Assembly (NCBI GenBank): GCA_003117195.1
Contig: BDSI01000085.1
Span: 484,304-548,303, forward strand
Source of the DNA: Eudorina sp. 2006-703-Eu-15
Taxonomy: Eukaryota; Chlorophyta; Chlorophyceae; Chlamydomonadales; Volvocaceae
Direction of reading: 5' to 3'
DNA length: 64,000 nucleotides
The position numbers and the translations under genes are program-made. Shown piece after piece: positions 11,502 through 23,018 of this stretch; position 1 is the first letter of the stretch, and each line of letters starts with the position of its first letter. The notes below the pieces were generated by a model. The model had not been told where the DNA came from, searched no databases, and saw only the letters and a list, made by a program, of their open reading frames with translations.

Positions 11502-12280
11502 CGTGTCACGGTGTTTGCAGGTGGTGCGTGTGGGACCCACAGAGCACAGGGAGCAGAGACCTCGTTTGGGTACTAGGGTTTGGGGGGGAGTCGGTCGCGG
11601 CGCTGGGCGGGAGGTCGGGATCCGGACCACACGGGTCCGCGTGGGATGGGGGGTGGGGGGTACCCGTACGACACCGGCAAGACCGCGCCGCCGGGTACGG
11701 TATTCGTACAGGTATCGTGATACGCAGGATGCGGGTGATGGGGTTAGGGTTCAGGGTTTTTGGTAGATCTGCTCCTGGGCCGCTGGATCCGAGATCCTGG
11801 ATTCTGTGTGTGTCCCCGCGGGGGCCAACACGGGCCAAGTCCCCCTCCCCCGGGTTGCACGTCGTGGCGCTCCCGATGCTCCTTTGGTCACACTTCGTGA
11901 GACCCTGGTCACACTTTGTCATCGTGTGTGTGAGAGAGAGTGTGTTTGAGTGAGAGAGAGAGAGAGAGAGTCGCACGGACACACGCACACAAACGCACAC
12001 GCGCGCTGCGATGTGTTGGCGTGTGCGTGCGGAGGTCAAAGCACAATGTACGGCAGCAATCGTGTACGTACGTGTACGGCACAGACAAGGTACGGGACAT
12101 GGCCTCAGCACTTGTGAGCTCCCAGACCTGATGATGATGAGGAGGAGGGTGTATGTCGAGAGGGCACAACCGCCGGCTCATCACCCACACACCCGCACAG
12201 TTCTCTTCACCACACAGTGGGCCGTCAGTTGGCACGTTGGTTTTGCTTGCGTGTTTACATTTTCCTTGGCAAGGCAATAT

Positions 12281-12299
12281 CATTGCGTGTGTGCGTGTG

Positions 12300-12332
<33 letters not shown>
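12281..12332. repeat. (GT)n microsatellite
   Basis: GT dinucleotide run with CG interruptions, ending in TATATATAT and immediately followed by the hairpin-family copy at 12341. Confidence 0.9.
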
Positions 12333-12340
<8 letters not shown>

Positions 12341-12441
12341 CGTTACATATCTGCCGGGCCGACGCTGGCCGGGGGCGCTAACCCACCCCATACGGGAGAC
12401 CGCCGAAACACTCTCCCCCGGATACGGGGGAAAGAGGGGCG
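12341..12441 (+). repeat. Hairpin repeat family, copy 1
   Basis: Shares CGTTACATATCTG, then GACGCTGGCC, CTAACCCA and GAGACCGCCGAA with the copies at 21967, 41986 and 46998. Stem CCCCCG/CGGGGG at 12415-12430 with loop GATA. The outer stem is imperfect here because GGAAAG replaces GGAGAG. Confidence 0.8.
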
Positions 12442-13054
12442 TGTGTGTTTACCCGAGTCACGGGCCGGGCATTTGATCCGCCTGGGTCCGGTCAGGCGCT
12501 TCCATTTAAGGGTGTGCGGGTGCGGGTGGGGACCGGGGGATGGGGACTGGGGGGTGGGGACTGGGGGTGGGGACGGGGGGGTGGGGACGGGGGGGTGGGG
12601 ACGGGGGGGGCCGGGTCTTGGTCCATCCCGACATCGGCGGTTACCATCGGCGGTGTGTGTCGGTTGGGTGCTCCTCTCTGCGGTTTCGCTGTGTTGCCCG
12701 GTGGTGAGCCAACCAGCCAAACAGCCGACCCGGGGCCCCCATCTCGGTGGTGATCACCCGGACCGCCATCACCGGGTCGGGGGTCGGGGGTCGGGGATCA
12801 CAACAACCCCCCAAGCTGCGGACCGTGGCTGACCGTACAACAACAAACCGCATACCGTACCGCACATTGCCACACGCCCCCCGAGGCGAACCCTCCATCT
12901 AGACCCGCGCCGACAGCCAGTGAGCTATACCCGGGCTTTCACCTCCAAAGCCCTCCCACTCGGCACAGCGCCACCGACGCGGCCCCTCCCCTATCTCTCC
13001 CTCCTCCTCGCGAGTGTGAATGCACACACACACGCACGCACGCACACACGCGCA

Positions 13055-14032
13055 CTAGCCCGTCCGGAAGGAAAGCTCTGCCGCTGTGCACCCGCCGCCT
13101 CCGCCGCCGCCGCCGCCTCCGCCTCCGCCGATCCCGTCGTCGCAAGCCCCCCAGGCCGACAGCCCCTCCAGCGCCGCCCCCGCCCCCCGCACGCCCGCCG
13201 CCTCCGCCGCCACCAGCGCGGCGCGCAGCGCCGCGACCCCGACCCATGGGTTCCGACCCATGGGTCGTCCCGACCCGTGGGTCCCTGCCCCTGCCCCTGC
13301 CTGCCGCAGCTGCTGCTGCCCCCCCTGCTCCCAGCCTCTCCCGACCGCATCGTTCTCCCCCCCGTCGGCGTTAGCGATTGTCGGTTGGCGGTTGGTGACG
13401 TCATCGGCCCTCGGCTCCGAGTGACGGCTCCCTGGAGCTGAGTGCTGAGGGCCGGGAGCGTAACCACTGGGGCCACAGCCGCTGGCGCCGCCGCCGCCGT
13501 CGCCGCCGCTGGCATCGCCGCTGCCGCCGCTGTCCGGCAGTCGGAGCATGGCCGCCAGCGCCGGAGCGGGCAGAGAGCGGAACGCGACGGCGACGCACCG
13601 AAGTGCCGCTGTGCGTATCTGAATGCGCAGGGAGGGTGCACGGGGTTTGGGACGGGCCCGTGGGTCTGTGGGCCCGTGGGTCTGTGGGCCCGTGGGTCTG
13701 TGGGTCAGGTGCCGCAGCGTTTGCCGTAATTGACCTGCTCGCCGCACCGTTGCCTGCCACCACACGCCTCCGTTGCCCCACGGCCCCCGTTGCCCCCACC
13801 TGCCCCCACCTGCCCCCCGCTGCCCCACCTGCGGCGCCCTGACCTCCATGATGGCCCTCAGACTGGTCCGGGGGGCAGCTTCCTTCAGCTCCAGGAAGGC
13901 CAACCAGTCGCAGGTGGCCAGCGAGGACAGGACCTGGCCGGGGAGGGGAGGGGAGCGGAGGGTGCGCGGAAGAACCCAACCAGGGAGTTGGGCGGGGGGG
14001 GATCTGACAGGCGACGGGGCTGTGGTGGTGCG

Positions 14033-14071
<39 letters not shown>

Positions 14072-15326
14072 AGCTCTTGGGGGGCGCTGGGCGCGCCCGC
14101 GGTTGTAATGTCCAGCTCCCCGATTCACCCGGCCATCCGTGAACTCCACTCACGACCCGAATGGTCACGGTTGCATTGCTGGACACGGTTCTGCTTATTC
14201 GCGGCTCAGCTTTTCTCCTTGCTAACACACCCCCACACACCCACACACCCATTCGCTGTCGTACTTCGTATGCCGTACGACTCTTGCCGCCCTACTTATG
14301 CATCCGTGACGCCGCATTCCATCCCCTTTGCTGCCCTGGCATGCACGCTTTTTCGCTCGCACACATCATTACGTTATTCCGCATCGTTCCGGATCGTCTT
14401 CGGCGGTGCTGGCTACACGACGTTTTTTGCTTGCAGGTGGGTACATTGCGATAACAACGCGAGGATCGCACGCACGCACAGCACTGTGGTGTGAGTCTGC
14501 GTGGTCAAGGCAGCCGACCCGCACCAGCTGGTAGTATTCCGAGCGCGCCAAAACGTTTCGTGTGGTCCAGCCAAAAGCGCGCCAAAAATCAACAGCGCTC
14601 TTCCGACACCGCAGCCTTCTTTGTATTATAGGGGTCGGGCAATGGGGATATTGTATACGCATACGGGCAAACTATTGGGCGCCATTCGGCCCCTCGCATG
14701 TCACGCACTCCTGTTCTGCCTGCTTTAATAACACACCCATTCACATTCACCCGTCGTTCCCTACCCTACCTTGATCGTGAATTGCATCAGGCCCTCCTGG
14801 CCCGCCGACCGCAAGTACGACAGTATGAGCGGGTTCCGGAGCTGCGCCGCCGCCTCCGCCAGCCCTCCCCCGCCGGGTTGCGTGCAGCACGCCAGAAAGA
14901 GGCAGTGCGCCGAACACATCTCCCCCCGACGACGATGACTGCTGCTGCTGCTACTGCCATGGCTAATGCTACTGCTACTGCCATGGCTACTGCTACTGCC
15001 ATGGCTACAGCTATTGCTACAGCTCTGATCGCTGCCCCTGTCGGCTTTGCCGTGGTCACCGCCTTGCAGCTGTCCCCCAGAGGTACCTTCTTGCTTGGGT
15101 TGCGCCGCCTGCCCCTGCTGGCCCGGCTGCTGACCCGGCTGCCCCTGCTGCGGCCCCTGCTGCGGCCCCTGCTGCGGCCCCTGCTGCGGCCCCGGCTGCG
15201 GCCCCTGTTCCCGTTGCTCCGGTGGCTCCTGCCCCTGCCCCTGCCCCTGCCCCTGCTGCTGCTGCCCCCCAGCCCGCTGCCGCTCCTCCGCGGACGCCTC
15301 AGGGGCCGCCGCTGCCGCTTCCGCTT

Positions 15327-15374
<48 letters not shown>

Positions 15375-16042
15375 CCGGGTACAGGTCCGACGTCAGGCCG
15401 GTGACCGACTTTAGGAACTCGGGCCAGCAGCGCGCCGCCAGGCACACGTCGGCGGACGCCTCGTACACCTGCGAGTGCATCCCCACCACCACCAGGGGAG
15501 GGAAGGGAGGGGAGGGAGGGAGGGTATAGGACATTGGCAGACATATTCAAACCTATTCAAACTGCGCTGCTGCCGCTGAGGGAGGGCCCCCGAAGTGCAC
15601 CCCGCTTCTGCCCCCGGGGGCCACACACCGCTTCTGCCCCGCGACGCGCACCCCGCTTCTGCCCCGCGACGCGCACCCCGCTTCTGCCCCGCGACGCGCA
15701 CCCCGCTTCTGCCCCCCTCCCTCCCCTCACCCATCCACCCGGCCCTGCGCGCGGTATGGCTGCCCGGGTGCTTCCCCCATCCCACTCCGGGACCCTCCCC
15801 TCGTCCTCTTCTCATCCAGCCCCCCCTGAACCGCCCTTCCTCCCCTCGCTTTTACCCCCCCCACACACACACACAACACCCCCTGTACCTGAACTGCCCT
15901 TCCTCCCCTGGCTTTTACCCCTTCTTTCCCCCCCCTTACACACCCTTTACCTGCACTGCTAGATCATCCAGGACGTAGGCCGCCACGAGGGATTCGCGCA
16001 AAGAACGAAACCGCCTCACAGCCACGTCCATCTCCTCAGCGC
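13055..16042 (-). CDS. SAC3/GANP-family PCI-domain protein, 5' end unresolved
   Basis: Four exons read in phase: 16042-15951, 15468-14770, 13933-13844 and 13618-13055 (TAG). Exon 1 has MDVAVRRFRSLRESLVA and DDLAVQ, continuing into VYEASADVCLAARCWPEFL. That pattern, with DDLA followed by a helix and a (D/C)W.EF loop, is typical of SAC3/GANP/THP3 proteins. Exon 2 carries a long Gln/Pro/Ala insertion and then LRNPLILSYLRSAG. The short exon has CDWLAFLELKEAAPRTSL, and the last has AALRCVAVAFRSLPAPALAAML, the usual helical repeats before the winged helix. SAC3 proteins act in mRNA export (TREX-2) or, in the SAC3D1/THP3 branch, in splicing or centrosome roles; the branch cannot be told here. Exon 1 begins mid-codon, so at least one upstream exon is missing from this model. 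Confidence 0.6.
14034..14070. repeat. (GT)n microsatellite
   Basis: GT run in the intron between 13934 and 14769 of the SAC3-like gene. Confidence 0.9.
14424..14737 (+). repeat. Dispersed repeat family S, full copy
   Basis: Begins GCTTGCAGGTGGGTACATTG and ends GTTCTGCCTGCTTTAATAAC. An inverted copy at 41671-41965 matches along its whole length with scattered differences, and truncated copies occur at 38605 and 32305. It lies in an intron of the SAC3-like gene. No ORF is shared between copies, so it may be a non-autonomous element. Confidence 0.8.
15521..15586 (-). repeat. Intron-resident short repeat (family I), copy
   Basis: Contains GGGTATAGGACATTGG, then CAGACATATTCAAAC and CTGCGCTGCTGCC. 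The CATATTCAAAC part is duplicated. Located in the SAC3-like intron 15469-15950, next to a G-rich tract. Confidence 0.7.
15596..15716. repeat. 25-bp tandem repeat
   Basis: About four copies of a unit built from GCGACGCGCACCCC and GCTTCTGCCCC, in the same SAC3-like intron. Confidence 0.9.
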
Positions 16043-17176
16043 CTGCGCTGCATGGAGGAGAATGGTACAGCATCGGCTTAATTTAACATACTTATTTATA
16101 CTTATTTATCTCAGTTTTTTTGTTTCGAAGAGGTCATCATACAGTTGCCTCGAGTTGCCTCACTCGCACATCCTGCCGCTGCGCGCCGAAGCAGGCCGTC
16201 CACCGTTGGCTTCAGCTGAGCCCAGCTTGATCTGCACGCCTCAACATCTCCCGCTGCTCCCACCAGTAACGTAGGCCTCGGCGGCAGTGCGCGCCTATGA
16301 TGGTCGACATTGCAGCGGCACAAGGTATTCTTGTGCGGCAAGGAAAAATTAACAAATCAGCATAATCATTCCTGATTCCGACTCACCCATTCCTCACCGG
16401 ATCCATGGCACAGAGCTGCAAGCAAATGGTTTGACGTTTGAGAGTGAAACGTTACACCATTGTCAACGCGCCTGATGCGTCTCTGAAACTCGTGTGAGCA
16501 TCGTCATTCAAGTAGTACTTTAATCGTTGCCATAAGAACAAGTCGTCCATGTTGCCAATCAAGTCATCATAATACGACGGGGCCGTTCGGCCGCCCAACC
16601 GCCGATCCCTCCCGCCCTCTCCCTCTTAATTTTGCGACAGAGCCTCACTGTCGCCAGCTCTAGACATATCTGCAATATCCAATCTCCATCATGAGTACCC
16701 TGATTATCAACGTGTGACGCGGCCATCTGTGCCAGGCCGGCGTGTCTGCGGCGGTTGCGGACGACCCGCGGTTCAACTGACGCGTCCCGGACTGAAGACC
16801 CACCCCACCCACACGGAAGGCTGCGTGGCCCAACCGTACTTATCAGATTACTGCGCCATAAGGACCATAAGGCCCCAAACCAAAGAACGCGAAGGGCCCT
16901 GGACAGCGCCGCATCACGCATCTGATCGACGTACCACCCCCACCCGGGGTGGTCCGCTCACCGCCTCCTCCGCCTCCGAGTCAGTCATGTTGGCGCGGAC
17001 TCCAACGTGGCTCAGGTTTCAGGTTCCAGATTTCAGATGTCAGATTTCAGGTTTCAGACGACCCTAGCGGTCATGGAGGGGAAGGGCGAGAGTTAACCGA
17101 GATGCATTAACCGAGATCCTCCAGGTACCGTCCCCCACAACTAGGAACATTCTCCGCCCGGACCTTCCTGTGCTCT

Positions 17177-17224
<48 letters not shown>

Positions 17225-17274
17225 CAGTATGGGTATGTCTACCCGTTTCCTACACCTGCCCTTACCCCTCCCCC
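16043..17274. other. Gap between SAC3-like and TSEN34 genes
   Basis: AT-richer at 16060-16560 with no recognisable exon; probably holds the missing first exon or exons and promoter of the SAC3-like gene. The rest is the 3' flank of TSEN34. Confidence 0.4.
17178..17223. repeat. (CAG)n microsatellite
   Basis: About 15 CAG/AGC triplets just downstream of the TSEN34 stop codon, probably in its 3' UTR. Confidence 0.95.
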
Positions 17275-17999
17275 TCACGCTTTGGAGCCGAACCCCGCCT
17301 CAGGGGCGAGGGACATGTACCGGATGATGCGCCTCCCTCCTTGGGGGGTGCCGCCGCCCTCCTTGACCTCCTTGACCTGACCCTCCGCCCCCTCGTCCTC
17401 CTGCTCATGTGGCCCACCACGGCGTCGTCGTCGTCGTCGTCGTTGAACGGGCCGGAGGGCGGGGCAGGGGAGATAAGGGGGGGGGATAAATTGAAATAAG
17501 AAATAAATCCGAAAGAGGGGGAGGGGAGAAGGATATGGGTTGGAGGCACAGAGGGACCCCGGGAGGTGATGGGAGGTGATGGGAGGTGATGGGAGGTAGT
17601 GGGAGGTGATGGGAGGTGATGGGAGGTGATGGGAGGTAATGGGAGGTGATGGGAGGTGGGGGGTGATGGAGGTGATGGGAGGTGATGGGAGGTGATGGGA
17701 GGTGATGGGAGGTGATGGGAGGTGATGGGAGGTGATGGGAGGTGATGGGAGGTGAGTGGGAGGTGATGGGAGGTGATGGGAGGTGATGGGAGGTGATGGG
17801 AGGGTGGGAGGTGATGGGAGGTGATGGGGGTGATGGGAGGTGATGGGAGGTGATGGGAGGTGATGGGAGGTGATGGGAGGTGATGGGAGGTGATGGGAGG
17901 TATGGGAGGTGTGGGAGGTGATGGGAGGTGGGGGGGGGGGGGGGGGGGGGGGGGGGAGGTGATGGGAGGTGATGGGAGGTGTGGGAGGTGATGGGAGGT

Positions 18000-18035
<36 letters not shown>

Positions 18036-21000
18036 GATGGGAGGTGATGGGAGGTGATGGGAGGTGATGGGAGGTGATGGGAGGTGATGGGAGGTGATGG
18101 GAGGTGATGGAGGTGATGGGAGGTGATGGGAGGTGATGGGAGGTGATGGGAGGTGATGGGAGGTGATGGGAGGTGTGGGAGGTGATGGGAGGTGATGGGA
18201 GGTGATGGGAGGTGATGGGAGGTGATGGGAGGTGATGGGAGTGTGGAGTGATGGAGGTGATGGGAGGTGATGGGAGGTGATGGGAGGTGATGGGAGGTGA
18301 TGGGAGGTGATGGGAGGTGATGGGAGGTGATGGGAGGTGATGGGAGGTGATGGGAGGTGATGGGAGGTGATGGGAGGTGATGGGAGGTGATGGGAGGTGA
18401 TGGGAGGTGATGGGAGGTGATGGGAGGTGATGGGAGGTGATGGGAGGTGATGGGAGGTGATGGGAGGTGATGGGAGGGTGATGGGAGGTGATGGGAGGTG
18501 ATGGGAGGTGATGGGAGGTGATGGGAGGTGATGGGAGGTGATGGGAGGTGATGGGAGGTGATGGGAGGTGATGGGAGGTGATGGGAGGGGGGGGTGATGG
18601 GAGGTGATGGGAGGTGATGGGAGGTGATGGGAGGTAGATGGGAGGTGATGGGAGGTGATGGGAGGTGATGGGAGGTGATGGGAGGTGATGGGAGGTGATG
18701 GGAGGTGATGGGAGGTGATGGGAGGTGATGGGAGGTGATGGGAGGGTGATGGGAGGTGAGTGGGAGGTGATGGGAGGTGATGGGAGGTGATGGGAGGTGA
18801 TGGGAGGTGATGGGAGGTGATGGGAGGTGATGGGAGGTGAGGTGATGGGAGGTGATGGGAGGTGATGGGAGGTGATGGGAGGTGATGGGAGGTGATGGGA
18901 GGTGATGGGAGGTGATGGGAGGTGATGGGAGGTGATGGGAGGTGATGGGAGGTGATGGGAGGTGATGGGAGGTGATGGGAGGTGATGGGAGGTAGTGGGA
19001 GGTGATGGGAGGTGATGGGAGGTGATGGGAGGTGATGGGAGGTGATGGGAGGTGATGGGAGGTGATGGGAGGTGATGGGAGGTGATGGGAGGTGATGGGA
19101 GGTGATGGGAGGTGATGGGAGGTGATGGGAGGTGATGGGAGGTGATGGGAGGTGATGGGAGGTGATGGGAGGTGATGGGAGGTGATGGAGGTGATGGGAG
19201 GTGATGGGAGGTGATGGGAGGTGATGGGAGGTGATGGGAGGTGATGGGAGGTGATGGGAGGTGATGGGAGGTAGTGGGAGGTGATGGGAGGTGATGGGAG
19301 GTGATGGGAGGTGATGGGAGGTGATGGGAGGTGATGGGAGGTGATGGGAGGTGATGGGAGGTGATGGGAGGTGATGGGGAGGTGATGGGAGGTGATGGGA
19401 GGTGATGGGAGGTGATGGGAGGTGATGGGAGGTGATGGGAGGTGATGGGAGGTGATGGGAGGTGATGGGAGGTGATGGGAGGTGATGGGAGGTGATGGGA
19501 GGTGATGGGAGGTGATGGGAGGTGATGGGAGGTGATGGGAGGTGATGGGAGGTGATGGGAGGTGATGGGAGGTGATGGGAGGTGATGGGAGGTGATGGAG
19601 GTGATGGGAGGTGATGGGAGGTGATGGGAGGTGATGGGAGGTGATGGGAGGTGATGGGAGGTGATGGGAGGTGATGGGAGGTGATGGGAGGTGATGGGAG
19701 GTGATGGGAGGTGATGGGAGGTGAGGGAGGTGATGGGAGTGATGGGAGGTGATGGGAGGTGATGGGAGGTGGGGGGTGATGGGAGGTGATGGGAGGTGAT
19801 GGGAGGTGATGGGAGGTGATGGGAGGTGATGGGAGGTGATGGGAGGTGATGGGAGGTGATGGGAGGTAATGGGAGGTAGTGGGAGGTGATGGGAGGTGAT
19901 GGGAGGTGATGGGAGGTGATGGGAGGTGATGGGAGGTAGTGGGAGGTGATGGGAGGTAATGGGAGGTGATGGGAGGTGATGGGAGGTGATGGGAGGTAGT
20001 GGGAGGTGATGGGAGGTGATGGGAGGTGATGGGAGGTGATGGGAGGTAATGGGAGGTAATGGGAGGTAATGGGAGGTAATGGGAGGTAATGGGAGGTAAT
20101 GGGAGGTAATGGGAGGTAATGGGAGGTAATGGGAGGTAATGGGAGGTAATGGGAGGAGAGCGGAGGGAGGGGATCCCCCGACTGACTTGCAGAAGGGCTT
20201 ACAGAGCGGAGAGACAGAGCAGGCGAACGCGTACCCGCCCCCGCACGCCGCTGCGTAGCCCACGTAAGGCACACGCTGCCGTGTCCTTTGCATACTACTC
20301 GCTCAGCAACCCCCCCTGCCTCTGGCCCCCTCTGAACGTCCACCAATTTTCTTCCTCTGGGCCCCCCTCTGCCCCCCTCTGCACCCCTCTGCCCCCCTCT
20401 GCCCCCCTCTGCCCCCCTCTGCCCCCCTCTGCCCCCCCTCTCCACCCCCCCCCGTATAACCCCCACCTGGTAGGTGGCCAGCAGCAGGTGCTTCCTCGCC
20501 GCGTGCGACCCACGGGCCACCGCCTTGAGCACCATGGGGTTGAGCAGCCCCCCGGGCGGTACGGGCCGTACAGTGAACTGGGCGTGGTACAGGGAGGGGT
20601 CGCCCGGGTAGGCCATCAGATCCGAACCGAACTTGATGCCGCCCGTCATCATGAACCTGAGGTAAAGGGGGGAGGGTGCGGGGGTGGGAGGGTGGTGAGT
20701 CTTTGGGGGGGAGGGGAGGGGGTATGGGAAATTGGATTGGGTAAACCCTTTTAAACCCTAAACCCTAGAGCCCCCGCCGCCCGTACTCTCCGTTTGCCAC
20801 CCACCCCTGCGCCCCCCCCCCCTTACCCCTGACGGTGCAAGTCGCAAAACACGTCGTACTGCAGCCGCTCCTCCGCCGTGTGGGGGTACGACCAGCCCAC
20901 CCGCCCAAGTCCTGTACGGCAGGGTCGGGTTGGGCCAGGTCATGTCATGTCGGGCCGTGACGGGTTGCGGTGGGGTGGGTGTCATCCTTTGTCGTACAGT

Positions 21001-21904
21001 GTACCGCACTCAACGGCGCACCTTCATCGGACAGTATGGCACCCGCCGCCGCCGCCGTCCCGTACGCCGCTGTCCCCTCGACCGCTGCCCCGCCGCCGCC
21101 GCCGTCGCCGCCGCGGCTGCTGCAGCTCCCTGCCGTACCCGGTCCCGGCCCTGTCCCTGCCACCGTCGTCGCCGCTGGGCCGCCGCCCGACCGGGCCGTC
21201 GCCGCCGCCGCCGCCGTCAACGGCAGGGTGAACGGCCCGCCGTCAGTAACCGCCACTCGCCACTCGGGTTCCGATCTGTCGACGCCGTCCGCCGCCGCCG
21301 CTGCCGCTGCCGCTGCCGCTGCTGCTATGGGCTGATGACTTCCGCCGTCGTACGGTGCTGCAGGTTCGGTGGTCCCCGCCGGCGGCTGCCATCGGCTCGC
21401 GCCGCCGCCGCCGTTCTGCTCCGAAGGCGCCGCCGCCGCCGCCGCCGCCGCCGGGTGTGCGAGCTGCCGCCGTTTCGCGCCAAAGACGGGGAGGTACCGC
21501 CCGGTGAAACCGACCCGCGGGTCATACTGCGAGTAATACTCTTGGTACGCGGCCTCCCAGTCTGGATCAATGTAGGAAGCGCGCCGACCCGTGGGCCGGC
21601 CGCCGCCGCCGACTCCACCGCCGTTGTAACCGTCTGCAGCGGCCGCGGCGGCGGCGGCAGCCGCCGCCGCCGCTCTCGCGGCGGCGGCGGCGGTTGCGGC
21701 GGCGGCGGCCAGGGCCCGTACGGGGGCGGAGGTCTCCGGGAAGAGCTCGATCCAACCTGTACGACAGTGCATGAGCAATGAGGGAAGTTTGGGTTCAGCG
21801 GGTCCCCGGGAGGTGTGCGGACGGACGGAAGTGGGTTTGGGTTTGACGGCGGGCGGGTAGGCGGTGGTGGGTCACGGTGGAAGCGCCCCTACCTCCGGGG
21901 GAAG

Positions 21905-21946
<42 letters not shown>

Positions 21947-22772
21947 TGTGGGTGGTGTGTGTGTATCGTTACATATCTGACCGGGCCCGACGTTGGCCAA
22001 CCCAGCCCCAACGGAAAGACCGCCGAAGCACTCTCCCCCGGATTCGGGGGAGAGGGGCATAAGGGGCCTCTGTCCCCTCGCGCTCAACCAAGGGCGCGCG
22101 CCCGATACCCATTTTGTGCGTGTGTGGTGGGGGAGGGGGCATTGTGGGCAGCTGGTGTATTAGTTAGGTGCTTGGGGGTTACCTTGGTGTGCTGCCAGTG
22201 TCACCTCATCTGCACTTAGCTCCAGGGGCAGGTAGTTGACCTCGTTCTGGTTCTTGAACTCTGCATGTGTACGGGATGGCGGCATGACGTACAGTGTACG
22301 GATGTACGGGAGGCGCGGGGAAGAGTGTCGTGGTGGGGGGGTCGCTTAGGGAGGGGCCAGGCCATCGGGACCGCAGTTGACGGTGGGGGCTAAGGCGGGT
22401 TTAGGTCGAGACGGCGGAGGTCGCGGAGGTGCGGCGGATGGCGGCGGCCACGGCGTCCCATCCCCGTTGAGGGGTTGGGGCGGACTGAGAAGGTGCCTCC
22501 ACCCACTGCGACGAACTGGATTCGGCCCAAGGAGAGTTCTGTACGGAATGTTGTACTCACGGGCAACGCCGCCGACCAGGCAACCCATTATCCGGTGCTT
22601 CTTCCGGAGTTGCATCGCCCCTGCGTGCGATGATGCGCCGCACACCATAGCGTTATGTTATAGGTTTAATGAGCATTGTATAATTAAAAATGATAAATCC
22701 TATCGGCGTACCATCTGCGTCCCAGACGTAGCCTTTGTTGTCGGCGATGAAGCATGGTATCGGCTTTGCCAT
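17275..22772 (-). CDS. TSEN34: tRNA-splicing endonuclease catalytic subunit Sen34
   Basis: Seven exons fit in phase: 22772-22712, 22620-22561, 22260-22183, 21756-21022, 20911-20827, 20656-20467 and 17400-17275 (TGA). The start is MAKPIP at 22772. Exons 1-3 give VWDADG, LRKKHRIMGCLVGG and NYLPLELSADEVTLA, the Sen34 N-terminal domain. Exon 4 is a long Ala-rich linker with a GGPFTLPL segment. Exons 5-7 form the nuclease fold: LQYDVFCDLHRQGFM, KFGSDLMAYPGDPSLYHAQF, ARKHLLLA and a C-terminal YMSLAPEAGFGSKA. The catalytic Tyr and His (AYPGDPSLYHAQF) and Lys (ARKH) of Sen34 are all present. With Sen2, Sen15 and Sen54 it cuts the 3' splice site of intron-containing pre-tRNAs in the nucleus. The last intron is about 3 kb and almost entirely satellite. 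Confidence 0.85.
17486..17516 (+). repeat. Copy of short AT-rich dispersed repeat
   Basis: AAATTGAAATAAGAAATAAA followed by a CCGAAAGA purine run, as at 10951-10990. It is inside the last TSEN34 intron, just before the decamer satellite. Confidence 0.5.
17560..20155. repeat. Decamer minisatellite GGGAGGTGAT, about 2.6 kb
   Basis: Roughly 250 head-to-tail copies of GGGAGGTGAT, fully inside the last TSEN34 intron. Variants GGGAGGTAAT and GGGAGGTAGT cluster at the right end, where the last dozen units are GGTAAT type. Indels and two poly-G runs of about 27 and 34 bases (near 17930 and 18001) interrupt the left part. The reverse strand stays open and gives spurious ITSHHLPSPP-type repeat proteins. 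Confidence 0.97.
21906..21964. repeat. (GT)n microsatellite
   Basis: GT run in a TSEN34 intron, directly followed by the hairpin-family copy at 21967. Confidence 0.95.
21967..22110 (+). repeat. Hairpin repeat family, copy 2
   Basis: Perfect 10-bp stem CTCTCCCCCG/CGGGGGAGAG (22031-22040 with 22045-22054), loop GATT. It is followed by GGGGCCTCTGTCCCC, itself able to pair, and GGGCGCGCGCCCG, shared with copy 4. Located in a TSEN34 intron, on the opposite strand to the gene. Confidence 0.85.
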
Positions 22773-23018
22773 CAAGGAATCTTATTGATTATAAATAATT
22801 GAACATCAAGAAGTGACTTGACTAGGGTCTACAAAGGCTTGATGGCATGGTCCTTGGGTCATGAAGTCGTTCGTGCGTAATGCGCATACCAATCTCAATC
22901 AATTGCTCATTCAAAATTGCCGATTTCCATTTCTGATCTTTTCGAATGTCCTTATGAAGATGTCTTGATTTGAGATTTTACAACCCAGTTGCTCCTTTTA
23001 GGCGTAGCGTCAGAGGGA
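22773..23018. promoter_or_regulatory. Divergent promoter between TSEN34 and the DEG protease
   Basis: The two start codons point away from each other and are about 246 bases apart. The interval is clearly AT-richer than its surroundings and has no repeat array. No TATA box or named element could be assigned with confidence. Confidence 0.5.

Larger units (their letters stand above)
10582..13054. other. Intergenic region between convergent genes
   Basis: This is the space between the stop codons of the fucosyltransferase-like gene and the SAC3-like gene. It contains GA-, GGA- and GT-rich simple repeats, a copy of the AT-rich dispersed repeat at 10951-10990, a hairpin-family copy at 12341 and a partial copy of the GGTTTCGCTG family near 12660. 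Open frames here are low-complexity and resemble no protein family. Confidence 0.5.

Noticed and set aside
12341..12441. Hammerhead ribozyme in the hairpin repeat family
   Set aside because: The required CTGANGA and GAAA boxes are not both present in any of the four copies.
17275..20652. 1,125-residue open frame rich in ITSHHLPSPP on the minus strand
   Set aside because: It is a readthrough of the decamer satellite inside the TSEN34 intron; only its two ends are exons.
20745..20769. AAACCCTAAACCCTAG as a telomere remnant
   Set aside because: Only two units. Similar TAGGGTTT words occur singly (near 30, 9774, 25742, 39922), so there is no array or chromosome end here.
22346..22648. Single-exon 100-residue minus-strand protein starting MVCGASSHAG
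   Set aside because: Only its LRKKHRIMGCLVGG part is coding, as TSEN34 exon 2; the upstream in-frame Met lies in an intron and the downstream part follows a GTGAGT donor.
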